Assembly (NCBI RefSeq): GCF_017874425.1
Contig: NZ_JAGGLL010000008.1
Coordinates: 1 to 64,000, forward strand
Length of the DNA stretch: 64,000 bases
Source: Clostridium punense
GTDB lineage: Bacteria > Bacillota > Clostridia > Clostridiales > Clostridiaceae
Direction: 5' to 3'
Both the position numbers and the translations under genes were made by a program. Shown piece by piece: positions 40,621 to 49,340 of this stretch. How positions within the stretch are numbered: the stretch's first letter is position 1; every line of letters begins with the position of its first letter. The notes beneath the pieces were generated by a model. It was given only the letters and a program-made list of their open reading frames with translations, searched no databases and had not been told where the DNA came from.

Positions 40621-41760
40621 ATGTATTACTTAAAACAAGGAAATGTATTAACATTAGTCCAAGAAGACCAGTCAAACTATGAAAGTGATACAAGTAAAAA
40701 TTCAGGCAAAACTTCATTAAATATGGATAGCATAATGAAGCGATTATTTACCCTTAAGAATAAGAGACCTATTATTGATTTTCTAAACTCTATTTATGGT
40801 GATGACATTGGATATGAAGCAGAGGTTAATTATCCTAACGTAGAAAACCTAAATAGAAATATAAACAGTGTTATTCTAAGTTTTAGAGCTGATTTGTACA
40901 TTGAAGTTACTGATAAAGGTAAGCTCTATGACTATGCTATAGAGTTTCAAACTAAATATGAAAAGGACATGGGCATAAGAATTTTTAGGTATGGCTTTGA
41001 TAAGGCAGTTAAAAACTTCATGGAATTAAATAAAAATACTATAGATATCAGTTTCCCAGAACCTTATCTTATAGTATTAGAAAAGGAAAAGGGGCTAGAG
41101 GATAAGATTAATCTAAGAATCAAATTTCCTAAGCAAGGAAACTTTAATTATGAAATCAATGTATTAAAATATTGGGAATATGATATTCAAAGACTATATG
41201 AGGAAAATAAGTATTTACTTTATCCTCTGCAACTTTTTAATTACAGAAGATTTATGGAAAGGCTTAAAGAAAGTAAACAACCAGAAGAATTAAAAAAGGA
41301 AAAAGTAGAAAAGATTAATATACATATATTAATTACAATAAAAAATACTCTTGAAGCTATTAGTGAGGCCTATAAATGTGATAAAATTACCTTAGAAGAT
41401 TACAACGAGATGTTATCAGTAATACAGAATTTAAATGATTATTTCATAGATACCTACAATTATTATAAAGGATTAAGTAAGGAGGTTGAGATTATGTTTA
41501 AAAGTTTTTATGACCCTGAGGTTGAGAAAAGGGGAATTGTAATAGGGTTTGAAAAAGGAATTCAAAAAGGCATTCAAAAGGGAATCGAGCAAGGAATTGA
41601 GCAAGGAATTGAAAAAGGAGTTCAACAAGGGCAAGATAAGGCCAAAGTTGAAATTGCGAGGAACTTACTTCGTAAAGGTATGAGCCTTGAATTCGTAGTA
41701 GAAACAACAGAATTAAGTTTAGACCTTGTAAAAGAAATTGCTAAAGGAATCATGAGTTAA
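40621..41760 (+). CDS. Rpn-family recombination-promoting nuclease
   Basis: About 379-aa paralogue of the gene at 32536, with very high identity over the nuclease domain (LSFRADLYIEVTDKGKLYDYAIEFQT). The main difference is an expanded linker near the C-terminus, GIQKGIQKGIEQGIEQGIEK, made of four-residue units encoded by 12-base repeats (41553-41635), before QQGQDKAKVEIARNLL. The end resembles the truncated copy at 22087 rather than that of 32536. ATG 40621 follows AGAGGAAGTG; ATG 40603 would sit at the transcription start. LexA-like box upstream, GAGCCATG terminator downstream. Confidence 0.88.
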   Translation: MYYLKQGNVLTLVQEDQSNYESDTSKNSGKTSLNMDSIMKRLFTLKNKRPIIDFLNSIYGDDIGYEAEVNYPNVENLNRNINSVILSFRADLYIEVTDKGKLYDYAIEFQTKYEKDMGIRIFRYGFDKAVKNFMELNKNTIDISFPEPYLIVLEKEKGLEDKINLRIKFPKQGNFNYEINVLKYWEYDIQRLYEENKYLLYPLQLFNYRRFMERLKESKQPEELKKEKVEKINIHILITIKNTLEAISEAYKCDKITLEDYNEMLSVIQNLNDYFIDTYNYYKGLSKEVEIMFKSFYDPEVEKRGIVIGFEKGIQKGIQKGIEQGIEQGIEKGVQQGQDKAKVEIARNLLRKGMSLEFVVETTELSLDLVKEIAKGIMS

Positions 41761-41767
41761 ATATAAT

Positions 41768-41803
41768 GAGCCATGTGGTGTAATGCTGCATGGCTCAAAT
41801 TTT
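41768..41803 (+). terminator. Terminator, GAGCCATG hairpin
   Basis: GAGCCATG (41768-41775) with CATGGCTC (41789-41796), then AAATTTT. It is the same hairpin as at 37839, including the GGTGTAATGCTG-type loop. Confidence 0.75.
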
Positions 41804-42324
41804 AAATAAATGCATTAAAAGAACAAATATTGTGATATTCTTGGAATTTATTTGCTTAAAACAGAAGATTTATGGAGTACATAAAGACTTGTATGTTTAC
41901 TTATTAAAGGTATGAATCTTGAATTTGTTCTTAGGTATATATTCAAATTTTCTTGGTATTGCTTCATTATAAAAATCCGAAATTGTTTTCACTTTCACTG
42001 GTAATTTTTTCGCCTAAATTTATCAAATATATATTTGTATTTATAGAATATACCATAAACTTTAGGAAAAAATAAGCTTACAAAATAGTATTATTCAATT
42101 GCCTTGCTAAGAGTTTACTGCAATGGGATACTTCAAAAATCCGCAAGAAAGACAACAATAGGACAATACAAAGCATGAAATTTTTTAATAGTTTATATGA
42201 ATTATTGGATGTTTCTGTAAAATATAGAGACTTTGAAAAATCTTTAGAAGATTAACTATAAAAGTATGAGAAGTGAATTGAAAAGATTCTATTTAAAATA
42301 TTCTTAAGAGAATAGGTGGTTATT
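41804..42324. other. Decayed region with Rpn remnant
   Basis: Near 41866-41935 ACAGAAGATTTATGGAG and then TTATTAAAGGTATGAATCTTGAATTTGTT recall two separate parts of the Rpn gene (NYRRFM and LLRKGMSLEFV) joined by a deletion. A 26-codon tail (42174-42254, SMKFFNSLYELLDVSVKY) also looks like a leftover gene end. Nothing intact. Confidence 0.45.
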
Positions 42325-43539
42325 ATGAATACACAATATGTACAAGGAGATTGCATATTTACAAGAATTAACAAAACGATAAAACAGTATGAGTATTTAA
42401 CAGAGGATATAGAGACAGAAGTAATAATAATAGGTGGAGGAGTCACTGGAGCAATTTTAGGATACTATTTTAGTAAAAGCAATATTGATTCTGTGATTTT
42501 AGAGAAATCGAGAATAGGTCATGGCAGTACTAGTATAACAACCTCATTACTTCAATATGAGCTTGATAGTAATGCTATGGAGCTAAAATCATATACAAGT
42601 ATGGAGAATATAATAAGGTCTTATAAGCTTGGAATAAAGGCATTAGATGAAATTCAAGAGTTTATAGATAAATATGGGAATAAGTGTGATTTTAAAAGAG
42701 TAGATAGTTTTTTGTATACATCTAAGAAATTAGAAAAGAAGGAGATGGAGCAAGAATATAATTTTAGAAAAGAGGCTGGATTCCACGTAGAATTTATTGA
42801 TGAAGATAATAATCCATTTTTATTTGATGTAAAAGGTGGTGTATTAGGTAAAGGTGGAGGGGCTGAATTTGATCCCTATAAATTTACTCATCATCTAATT
42901 GAGGAGAGTTGTAAAAAGGGATTAAGAGCATATGAAAACACAGAGGTTATAGATGTTAAATATAGCAATGATGAAGTTGCCGTAGAAACTGTGTACGGTT
43001 ATAAAGTTAAAGGAAAAATTGTTATTGTAGCTACAGGGTATAATACAGGACTTTTCACTAAGAGGGCCTTTGGAACTAAGACTACTACATTTAATATTGC
43101 AACAAAGCCCATAAATAACATTGAGGATATTTGCAAAGATGTAGTTTTTAGAGATAACAATGATCCTTATAATTACTTTAGAACAACTATAGATAACAGG
43201 CTTATAATTGGAGGGGAGGATATAAACTTTATACCAGATATATATAATGAAGAATTATGTAGTAAAAGTTATGAAAAATTAGAACAAAGGTTAAAAAATT
43301 TATTTCCAAATTTAAATATGGAGATAGAATATAGATATTGTGGTGCTTTTGCATCAACTCAAGATAATCTGGGTTTTATCGGGAAGGATCATAATAATTC
43401 TAAACTATGGTATTGCTTAGGTTATGGGGCAAATGGAATACTATTTGCTATTTTAGGTGGAATGATGTTAAGTAAATTATATTGTGGAGAGGTAGATAGC
43501 GATATGAATTTATTTAAACTAGATAGATTTGATCATTAA
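42325..43539 (+). CDS. FAD-dependent oxidoreductase (DAO family)
   Basis: 404-aa flavoprotein. The Rossmann FAD motif VIIIGGGVTGAILGY is at about 33-47, followed by Glu in VILEKSRIGHGSTS. The middle and end have ATGYNTG and a C-terminal LGYGANGILFAILGG flavin segment, as in glycine oxidase or D-amino-acid dehydrogenase-like proteins. There is no C-terminal Rieske domain. The start ATG 42325 has AGGTGG 5 bases upstream. It is a single gene ending in a terminator; substrate unknown. Confidence 0.85.
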   Translation: MNTQYVQGDCIFTRINKTIKQYEYLTEDIETEVIIIGGGVTGAILGYYFSKSNIDSVILEKSRIGHGSTSITTSLLQYELDSNAMELKSYTSMENIIRSYKLGIKALDEIQEFIDKYGNKCDFKRVDSFLYTSKKLEKKEMEQEYNFRKEAGFHVEFIDEDNNPFLFDVKGGVLGKGGGAEFDPYKFTHHLIEESCKKGLRAYENTEVIDVKYSNDEVAVETVYGYKVKGKIVIVATGYNTGLFTKRAFGTKTTTFNIATKPINNIEDICKDVVFRDNNDPYNYFRTTIDNRLIIGGEDINFIPDIYNEELCSKSYEKLEQRLKNLFPNLNMEIEYRYCGAFASTQDNLGFIGKDHNNSKLWYCLGYGANGILFAILGGMMLSKLYCGEVDSDMNLFKLDRFDH

Positions 43540-43556
43540 ACTTTTTAGGTAGAATT

Positions 43557-43594
43557 TACCCCTGGGGTCATGTACACACTGCATGACCCTTTTT
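43557..43594 (+). terminator. Repeat C copy 12 merged with a terminator
   Basis: TTACCCCTGGGGTCATG is repeat C up to GGGGT; the tail then departs. GGGTCATG (43565-43572) pairs with CATGACCC (43582-43589) followed by T5, giving a terminator for the oxidoreductase gene that reuses half of the repeat. Confidence 0.6.
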
Positions 43595-43913
43595 CACTAT
43601 GAATCTATAAGGCTTTTCTAAGTATGAAAATCCACCTTAATCCCCGCAAACCCGCATGAATACTATATCTTCTTATCTTCTTTTAAAGATATATTTATAA
43701 AAAGACATCTTTAAATAAATATATCTCATTATATTCTTATCTTAATTTGTGGATGTCTTAATATCTTAATGTTCATTGTTATAAACTCACTTCGCAAAGA
43801 TATGAGCTATGAAAAGGATTAGGAAATATTTTTTCTTGTTAACTAAATTCCAAAAGTTATATAATTAGTGTGTAAAAGTAATAACTAGGTTTTAAAATTA
43901 TTGGGGGATAAAT
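43595..43913. other. Intergenic region with Rpn remnant
   Basis: ACTCACTTCGCAAAGATATGAGCTATGAA (43786-43814) recalls the LLRKGMSYE region of the Rpn genes (22490-22520). Otherwise AT-rich with no gene. Confidence 0.4.
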
Positions 43914-45308
43914 ATGAAGTTAAAAATATTACACACAAATGATATACATAGCAACTTTGAGAATTTCTCAAAAATAGTGAGTAAGATAAATGAGCTTAAG
44001 GATGAAGCGACAATAATACTGGATGCAGGGGATTTTGCTGACTTTAAAAGATTAGAATTACAGGGAACAGATGGAATAGCTGCCTTAGAGCTACTTCAGT
44101 GTGGTAGTTATGATGCTATAGCTGTAGGTAACAACGAAACCTTTAATGGCTTAGACACCTTGGAAAACATGGCAAAGAACTCAAAGATTCCTTTTTTAAG
44201 CAGCAATGCATATAGTATCGGCTTTAAAGAAATTCATGGAGTGAAAAAAAGTTTTATCTTGAATAAAAACAATCTGAGAATTTTAATTATAGGTGCATCA
44301 CCTGATTTAGGTGTAATTAATGAGTTAAGAGGACTTGCTTTTAAGGATTATATAGAAGTAGTTAAGGAAGAAATAAGAGTAAACAGTGGGAAATATGATT
44401 TGTGCATAGTATTGTCACATCTTGGAATGGACAAGGATAAGGACCTTGCAATGAATGTTCAGGGTATTCATATGGTAATAGGTGGACACTCTCACATATT
44501 AATGGAGGAGCCTGAAATAGTAAATGGAAAGATAATATTTACCTCAGGCAGTTTTGGAGAAAACTTAGGAGTATTAGAACTAGAAGTAAATGACAACAAT
44601 GTTGAGCTTATTAAAGGGGAAAACATAAATATTCAGCAATGCAATCCCTGTGAAAAAGTTATAGATATATTAAAGGAAAATAAGGAAAAGGCTATAGATA
44701 AATTAAGTGTACCTCTTTATAAACTCCAAAGTGATCTTTGGCATGATGTAGTTGAGGAAAACCCTATGACAAATTTACTAGCAGATGCTTTAAGGGATGT
44801 GCTTAAGTGCGATATTGGGCTCATAAATAGTGGAGTTATAAATGGCGGAATGAGAAAAGGTGAGGTTTCAACAAAGAAGCTTCTAGAATTAAGTCCCTCA
44901 CCCTTAAATCCCACCAGCTTTGACATACAGGGTAAATATTTAAGGGAAGCTCTCGAAAACTCTTTGGAAACAGATTATTGCTATGCCGATGGTAAGGGAC
45001 CAGGTTTTAGAGGAAAATATTTAGGGAGACTCCATGTATCTAATGTTGTTATTGAGCATAATGGAAGAAAAATAGTAAATATTTTTATAAATGAGGAAAA
45101 GCTCCAGGAGGAAAAATGGTATTCCGTTGCAACCTCAGTTTATTTACAAAGAGGAACAGGGTATCAATCATTAAAAAACAATGAAAATGTAAGATATAAC
45201 AAGGAATATTTGAGAGATACATTAAAAGAGTATCTAGCTAAAAGGGAGTTTGTTGAAAAAGCTTTTGTGGATAGGTGGATTCTTACCCCAGGAGCAGGTT
45301 TAAAATAG
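43914..45308 (+). CDS. Cytoplasmic 5'-nucleotidase/metallophosphatase
   Basis: 464-aa two-domain protein of the UshA/YfkN type. The metallophosphatase domain has HTNDIHSNFE (His7, Asp10, His12), LDAGDF, GNNETF, LSHLGMD and GGHSHI. The C-terminal 5'-nucleotidase domain starts near 260 (NPMTNLLADALRDVLKCDIGLINSG) and includes RGTGYQSLK. There is no signal peptide, so it acts in the cytoplasm, unlike classical UshA. GGGGGAT is about 7 bases before the ATG. Probable substrates are nucleotides or related phosphoesters. It is a single gene with an AGCCATG terminator. Confidence 0.9.
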   Translation: MKLKILHTNDIHSNFENFSKIVSKINELKDEATIILDAGDFADFKRLELQGTDGIAALELLQCGSYDAIAVGNNETFNGLDTLENMAKNSKIPFLSSNAYSIGFKEIHGVKKSFILNKNNLRILIIGASPDLGVINELRGLAFKDYIEVVKEEIRVNSGKYDLCIVLSHLGMDKDKDLAMNVQGIHMVIGGHSHILMEEPEIVNGKIIFTSGSFGENLGVLELEVNDNNVELIKGENINIQQCNPCEKVIDILKENKEKAIDKLSVPLYKLQSDLWHDVVEENPMTNLLADALRDVLKCDIGLINSGVINGGMRKGEVSTKKLLELSPSPLNPTSFDIQGKYLREALENSLETDYCYADGKGPGFRGKYLGRLHVSNVVIEHNGRKIVNIFINEEKLQEEKWYSVATSVYLQRGTGYQSLKNNENVRYNKEYLRDTLKEYLAKREFVEKAFVDRWILTPGAGLK

Positions 45309-45316
45309 TAATAGGG

Positions 45317-45350
45317 AGCCATGTGGGAGGGAGCACATGGCTTTCAATTT
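45317..45350 (+). terminator. Terminator after 5'-nucleotidase
   Basis: AGCCATGTG (45317-45325) with CACATGGCT (45334-45342), then TTCAATTT. It is related to the GAGCCATG hairpins at 37839 and 41768. Confidence 0.7.
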
Positions 45351-45398
45351 AAATCTCTTTAGCTTTTGCAACAAGGTGAATATGTCTAAAATCAAGAA

Positions 45399-45857
45399 TT
45401 AAACTATACTTTCCTTAGTATTACTTTCAGCTTTATTTTGTATTATAAGAGATTTTTCTTTATTTTTTAACCCAATAATTTTAATTTGGGTTTCAGTGAA
45501 AATCTTTAACAGTTCGTAGTCCTTATATTCAAGATATTTATCATACTTTGAGAGAAAAAGTGACAAGGAATTAATATAACGCTTTGAGTCCTTATTAAGA
45601 GCTTCTTCCTTAACACTAAGCCTTACATAATTTGTCGAATCGCTGACCTGTCTAATAGGAACTCTACCAAGTAAGTAATCTGAAGAAACGTGAAAAAAGT
45701 CTGCACAGTTATTTACAAATTCGCAGTTAGGGCTTCGTAGATCATTTTCATAGTGACACAAAGTGGAACTGGTAGTTCCTAAAAGGTTTGCTGCTTTATA
45801 AAGGGTAAGATTTTTTTCCTGTCTTAAATATTTCAATCTTTCACCGAAAGTTACCAT
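45399..45857 (-). CDS. XRE-family regulator
   Basis: 152-aa protein with an N-terminal Cro/C1 helix-turn-helix (FGERLKYLRQEKNLTLYKAANLL, TSSTLCHYENDLRSP) and a helical C-terminus (about 75-152) with no enzyme motif. It lies 50 bases downstream of a 125-aa gene on the same strand and is probably co-transcribed with it. Regulators of this shape commonly control small accessory loci; the target could be its own operon through the TGTTCG repeats at 46372. Confidence 0.85.
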   Translation of the reverse strand: MVTFGERLKYLRQEKNLTLYKAANLLGTTSSTLCHYENDLRSPNCEFVNNCADFFHVSSDYLLGRVPIRQVSDSTNYVRLSVKEEALNKDSKRYINSLSLFLSKYDKYLEYKDYELLKIFTETQIKIIGLKNKEKSLIIQNKAESNTKESIV

Positions 45858-45907
45858 ACAAACACCACCATAGCTATAAAATAGTTTTTTAATAATCTTT
45901 TACTTAC

Positions 45908-46285
45908 CTAGGGTATAATGTGTTCTTCTTTATATATAATGGTAAGCAAATAGTTATACTTTTTGGCAAGTTTCTCATATTCTTTTTTGCTTATATCTAA
46001 TACTACTATTTCTCCAGCTTCATAATCTACGGTAATTATATTTTCCAAGTCCACTAAATTGAGTTTTCGTCTTATACTATCACAAATAAGTTTTTGCTTT
46101 TTATGAAACTCTTCCATGTATAGATGAATCCAGGACATTCGAAGACTGGGAGATAAAGTTTCGTTGTTAATGACACCAAGGAGTTCTCGCTTCTTTCCTG
46201 TTAAAAAGCCCATATCAAATATATCTTGAGTCAAATTTGAAGTTACAGGCAATCTATACAACTCTTTGCATTTAATTTCTTTCAT
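45908..46285 (-). CDS. Hypothetical protein, 125 aa
   Basis: I do not recognise it. The sequence is mixed and soluble (IKCKELYRLPVTSNLTQDIFD, MSWIHLYMEEFHKKQKLI, VDYEAGEIVVLDISKKEYEK) without membrane segments or catalytic motifs. It is first in a two-gene operon with the XRE gene. AAGGGGCG lies about 10 bases before ATG. A role as a partner of the regulator is possible but not shown. Confidence 0.7.
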   Translation of the reverse strand: MKEIKCKELYRLPVTSNLTQDIFDMGFLTGKKRELLGVINNETLSPSLRMSWIHLYMEEFHKKQKLICDSIRRKLNLVDLENIITVDYEAGEIVVLDISKKEYEKLAKKYNYLLTIIYKEEHIIP

Positions 46286-46371
46286 AAAATTCGCCCCTTC
46301 ATTATTATGTTAAAGATTTCTTTTAACTATATTTTAATAGTAGGAAATAAGAATTTCAATAAAAAACGAAA

Positions 46372-46397
46372 ACGAATGTTCGACAACAGATGTTCGT
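46372..46397. promoter_or_regulatory. Tandem TGTTCG operator-like repeats
   Basis: CGAATGTTCGACAACAGATGTTCG contains TGTTCG twice, 14 bases apart; on the other strand the units read CGAACATCTGTT and CGAACATTCGTTTT, each near the LexA consensus but with mismatches. It lies about 90 bases upstream of the two-gene XRE operon. It could be the XRE operator or a weak LexA site. Confidence 0.4.
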
Positions 46398-46748
46398 AAC
46401 AATGGATTGTTGCTTGGAAGTGAGTTGAAAAGTTCTAAGCATAATGTAGGTGAAAGAAAGTCACAGATTTACTTGAGTAGCTGAAAATATCTCTCTCATC
46501 TTTAACCCTTTATTAAATTTCAGATACCTAAAACTATGGAAAATAATAAATAAAACTGTCGATTATGAGATACTAGGAATAAAAGAATTTTCATAAAATT
46601 TAAATTTACTTATACTTATTAGTTAAAAAATCATTTTTGTGAAAAATAAGAGGAATTTCAACAAATTATAAGAAAAACCTGTTAAGTTTGTAACTAGTTT
46701 GTCTTATAATTATTTGTATAAGCAAGTTTTATAAAGGGGAATTAGATT

Positions 46749-47441
46749 ATGGGATTTATTATACTAATAATGCTATTTGTAGCCTTATTTCAGTACATAG
46801 AAGTTAAAAATTACAATAAAAGCAATTACAAAAAAGAAACTGGGTATCCTTATACTAAAGTTAGATTTAACTCGGGACTATACGGGGAATATCTGTCTTT
46901 TAACATCTTAAATAAAGTAGAAGGACACAAAAGAATACTGGCCAATGTTTATGTACCAAAAGAAAAGGGTGGAACTACAGAAATAGATGTAGTAATGATT
47001 CATGAAAAAGGGATCTTTGTAATTGAATCAAAAAACTACAGCGGCTGGATTTTTGGAGATGAAAAGAACAAAAACTGGACTCAAAGCTTTAAAAATGGGA
47101 GAAAAGAAAGATTCTACAACCCAATTTGGCAAAACCAAAGTCACATTAGGCATCTTTCAAAGCTACTTAATATAGAAGATAAAAACACAATGAAATCCAT
47201 CATTGCCTTTAGTGAAAGGTGTACCTTAAAAAAGCTACAGGTATACTCTGAAGGCATAAGAGTGATAAATAGACATGAGCTAGAAAAAACTGTGAACATG
47301 ATGATTTTAGGAAGCTGCTGCTACTTAGGAAGAGAACAGGTGGATGCAATTTATAATAAATTAAAGGGGTATAGCAATGTGTCTGAAGGAATTAAGAGGA
47401 GACATAATAAAAAATGTGGCAGCATCCTTCATATTCAATAA
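46749..47441 (+). CDS. NERD-domain protein, membrane-anchored
   Basis: 230-aa protein. One N-terminal membrane helix (GFIILIMLFVALFQYI, about 2-17) precedes a NERD domain (about 40-160) with GEYLSFNILNK, TEIDVVMIHEKGIFVIESKNY and WQNQSHIRHL. The Asp and Glu-Ser-Lys positions fit a PD-(D/E)XK nuclease-related core. NERD proteins are linked to DNA processing by comparative genomics, with few studied directly. TATAAT at 46705-46710 probably marks its promoter. A small gene overlaps its 3' end. Confidence 0.85.
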   Translation: MGFIILIMLFVALFQYIEVKNYNKSNYKKETGYPYTKVRFNSGLYGEYLSFNILNKVEGHKRILANVYVPKEKGGTTEIDVVMIHEKGIFVIESKNYSGWIFGDEKNKNWTQSFKNGRKERFYNPIWQNQSHIRHLSKLLNIEDKNTMKSIIAFSERCTLKKLQVYSEGIRVINRHELEKTVNMMILGSCCYLGREQVDAIYNKLKGYSNVSEGIKRRHNKKCGSILHIQ

Positions 47442-47559
47442 TGTTGAGTTGAAGGATTTGATTGAGAAATATTTAAGGACTAAGGAAGAGTTGTTGAAGG
47501 TTAGAGTCTTTGGGACGAAGAATATGGCTAAGTATGGCGTGGGGATATTGAATCGCTAA
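47377..47559 (+). CDS. Small protein overlapping NERD gene
   Basis: 60-aa frame (begins MCLKELRGDIIKNVAASFIF, contains VELKDLIEKYLRTKEELLKV) that overlaps the NERD gene by 65 bases in another frame. AAAGGGG lies 7 bases before its ATG, which favours real translation. The composition is that of a soluble helical protein. No family recognised. It could also be the displaced end of another gene. Confidence 0.5.
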   Translation: MCLKELRGDIIKNVAASFIFNNVELKDLIEKYLRTKEELLKVRVFGTKNMAKYGVGILNR

Positions 47560-47759
47560 TTTGGTGTATTTATAATCTTAATATCATGTTATAAAATATT
47601 GTGCTTGATATTGATTATAATAGATAGTTTATTGTATGCAATTAGGAAAGACATGAGTAGGAAAGTGGATTGATTACCAACTAATTATTTAGGAATAGCG
47701 AGTGGAAATATAGATTAAGCTGGTAAACAATTGTGTAACTTAGGAAAGGATATGAGTAA

Positions 47760-49340
47760 ATGAACTTTAAAGTAGTATCTTCAGGTAGTAAATGTACTGA
47801 AAATGATATTGTTTATTTGATAGAAAACAGTTGGGACGATTGGTTTACATACTCAACATTATACAAAATGTGCTATATAGATGAAAAAGGAATAAGTCAT
47901 AACTTTGGTGGGGTAAAAATTGCTGAGCGAAATCAAAGTGAAAGAAGACCAAAAATACCTGAAACATTTACAGAATTAGGTAAGGACTTTTTTTCAGTAG
48001 GTTCAACTGAACTTTACTATGAAAGATTAAATAAATTTAGAGAGAAGAATGATTTTAGTGAAATAATCCTATCAAGTTTGAATGATATAGCAAAAGATTT
48101 GAATTTACTAGATGAAGTAAAGATGTTTGATGTAACTAATGTATCTTTATTAAGAGATAAAACAATAAGTACAATTAGGGGCCAGTATAACAGAATGGCA
48201 TGGGGAGGTGCTAGACTGACAAATTATGAATTTAGTTACTATTTGCCTAACTGTTATGATTATGAAGAAAGTGAAAGAACTAAATTAGAATTTAGTGTTG
48301 TTCCTGAAATAATGCCACCAACTAATATTCATGTTTTAATTGGAAAGAATGGAGTTGGAAAGACAACTATATTAAAAAACATGTTACGGTCTTTGGAATA
48401 TGATAATGCAAATGCAATGTATGGGCAATTTGATATAAAATGGTCTAATAATTTTGCCAATATAGTCTTTGTATCCTTTAGTGCATTCGATGAATACATG
48501 GAAATAGAATCAGAAATTATACCCTATTTACATATAGGATTATCGAAGAAGGACGGTACAAAAAACTATGATGAGTTATCTAAAGAGTTTGCTGAAAGTC
48601 TTTATATAGTAACAAAGGGTTCTAAGAGAAAGTTATGGTTTGAAGCAATAGCTATTTTAGAATCTGATAACACATTTATTGAACTAGACGTAAAAAAGTG
48701 GTCTAACGTAAGTTATAAGGACAAAGAATTTAAAGAATTAAGTACTAAATATCCATTAATAGAGAACGAGAAATCTAGAGAATATAGGGAAAGAATAGAA
48801 AAAATCATTTTTATGCAGGAAGTAGTTCCGAAATTTAAGGATTTAAGTACAGGGCACAAAGTTATTTTACTTACAGTAGCAAAACTTGTTGAAACTGTTG
48901 AGGAACAGACTTTGGTATTATTAGATGAACCAGAGGGACATTTGCATCCTCCTCTTGTTTCGGCATTTATCAGAGCATTATCAAACTTACTAATCTATAG
49001 GAATGGGGTTGCAATTGTGGCTACACATTCTCCAGTTATAGTGCAAGAAGTTCCCAAAAAGTGTGTTTGGATACTTAGAAGATCTGGTGATGAATTAGTA
49101 ACAGATAGGCCTCAAATTGAAACATTTGGAGAAAATTTAAGCATACTTACCAGTGAAATATTTGGATTCGAAGTTACAAATTCAGGATTTCATAAAATGA
49201 TTACTGATATAGCATTAAAAAAGTATAGCTATAAAAGTGCACTAAAAGAATTCGAAGGTGAGTTGGGGGAAGAAGGTAAAATAATGCTTAAATCTCTTAT
49301 GTATGAAAAGGAACAGACAGAAGGTGAGTTGTATGATTAA
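47760..49340 (+). CDS. Septu-like ATPase (PtuA-type)
   Basis: 526-aa AAA/ABC-type ATPase. The N-terminal ~190 residues are specific to this subfamily (YLIENSWDDWFTYSTLYKMC, PETFTELGKDFFSVGS). Walker A is LIGKNGVGKTT (about 193-203), the signature-like LSTGHK is near 362, Walker B LVLLDEPEGHLHPP near 387 and the switch histidine VATHSP near 421. It overlaps an HNH nuclease gene by 8 bases. Two-gene ATPase plus HNH loci are the hallmark of the Septu anti-phage system; the ATPase is proposed to gate the nuclease. I cannot be certain it is the canonical PtuA subtype. Confidence 0.75.
   Translation: MNFKVVSSGSKCTENDIVYLIENSWDDWFTYSTLYKMCYIDEKGISHNFGGVKIAERNQSERRPKIPETFTELGKDFFSVGSTELYYERLNKFREKNDFSEIILSSLNDIAKDLNLLDEVKMFDVTNVSLLRDKTISTIRGQYNRMAWGGARLTNYEFSYYLPNCYDYEESERTKLEFSVVPEIMPPTNIHVLIGKNGVGKTTILKNMLRSLEYDNANAMYGQFDIKWSNNFANIVFVSFSAFDEYMEIESEIIPYLHIGLSKKDGTKNYDELSKEFAESLYIVTKGSKRKLWFEAIAILESDNTFIELDVKKWSNVSYKDKEFKELSTKYPLIENEKSREYRERIEKIIFMQEVVPKFKDLSTGHKVILLTVAKLVETVEEQTLVLLDEPEGHLHPPLVSAFIRALSNLLIYRNGVAIVATHSPVIVQEVPKKCVWILRRSGDELVTDRPQIETFGENLSILTSEIFGFEVTNSGFHKMITDIALKKYSYKSALKEFEGELGEEGKIMLKSLMYEKEQTEGELYD

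Noticed and set aside
19584..43594. Repeat C as integron attC sites
   Set aside because: GTTAACA does not fit the attC core GTTRRRY (third R is C, final Y is A), and no integron integrase is in the window. Cassette-like arrangement is kept as an observation only.
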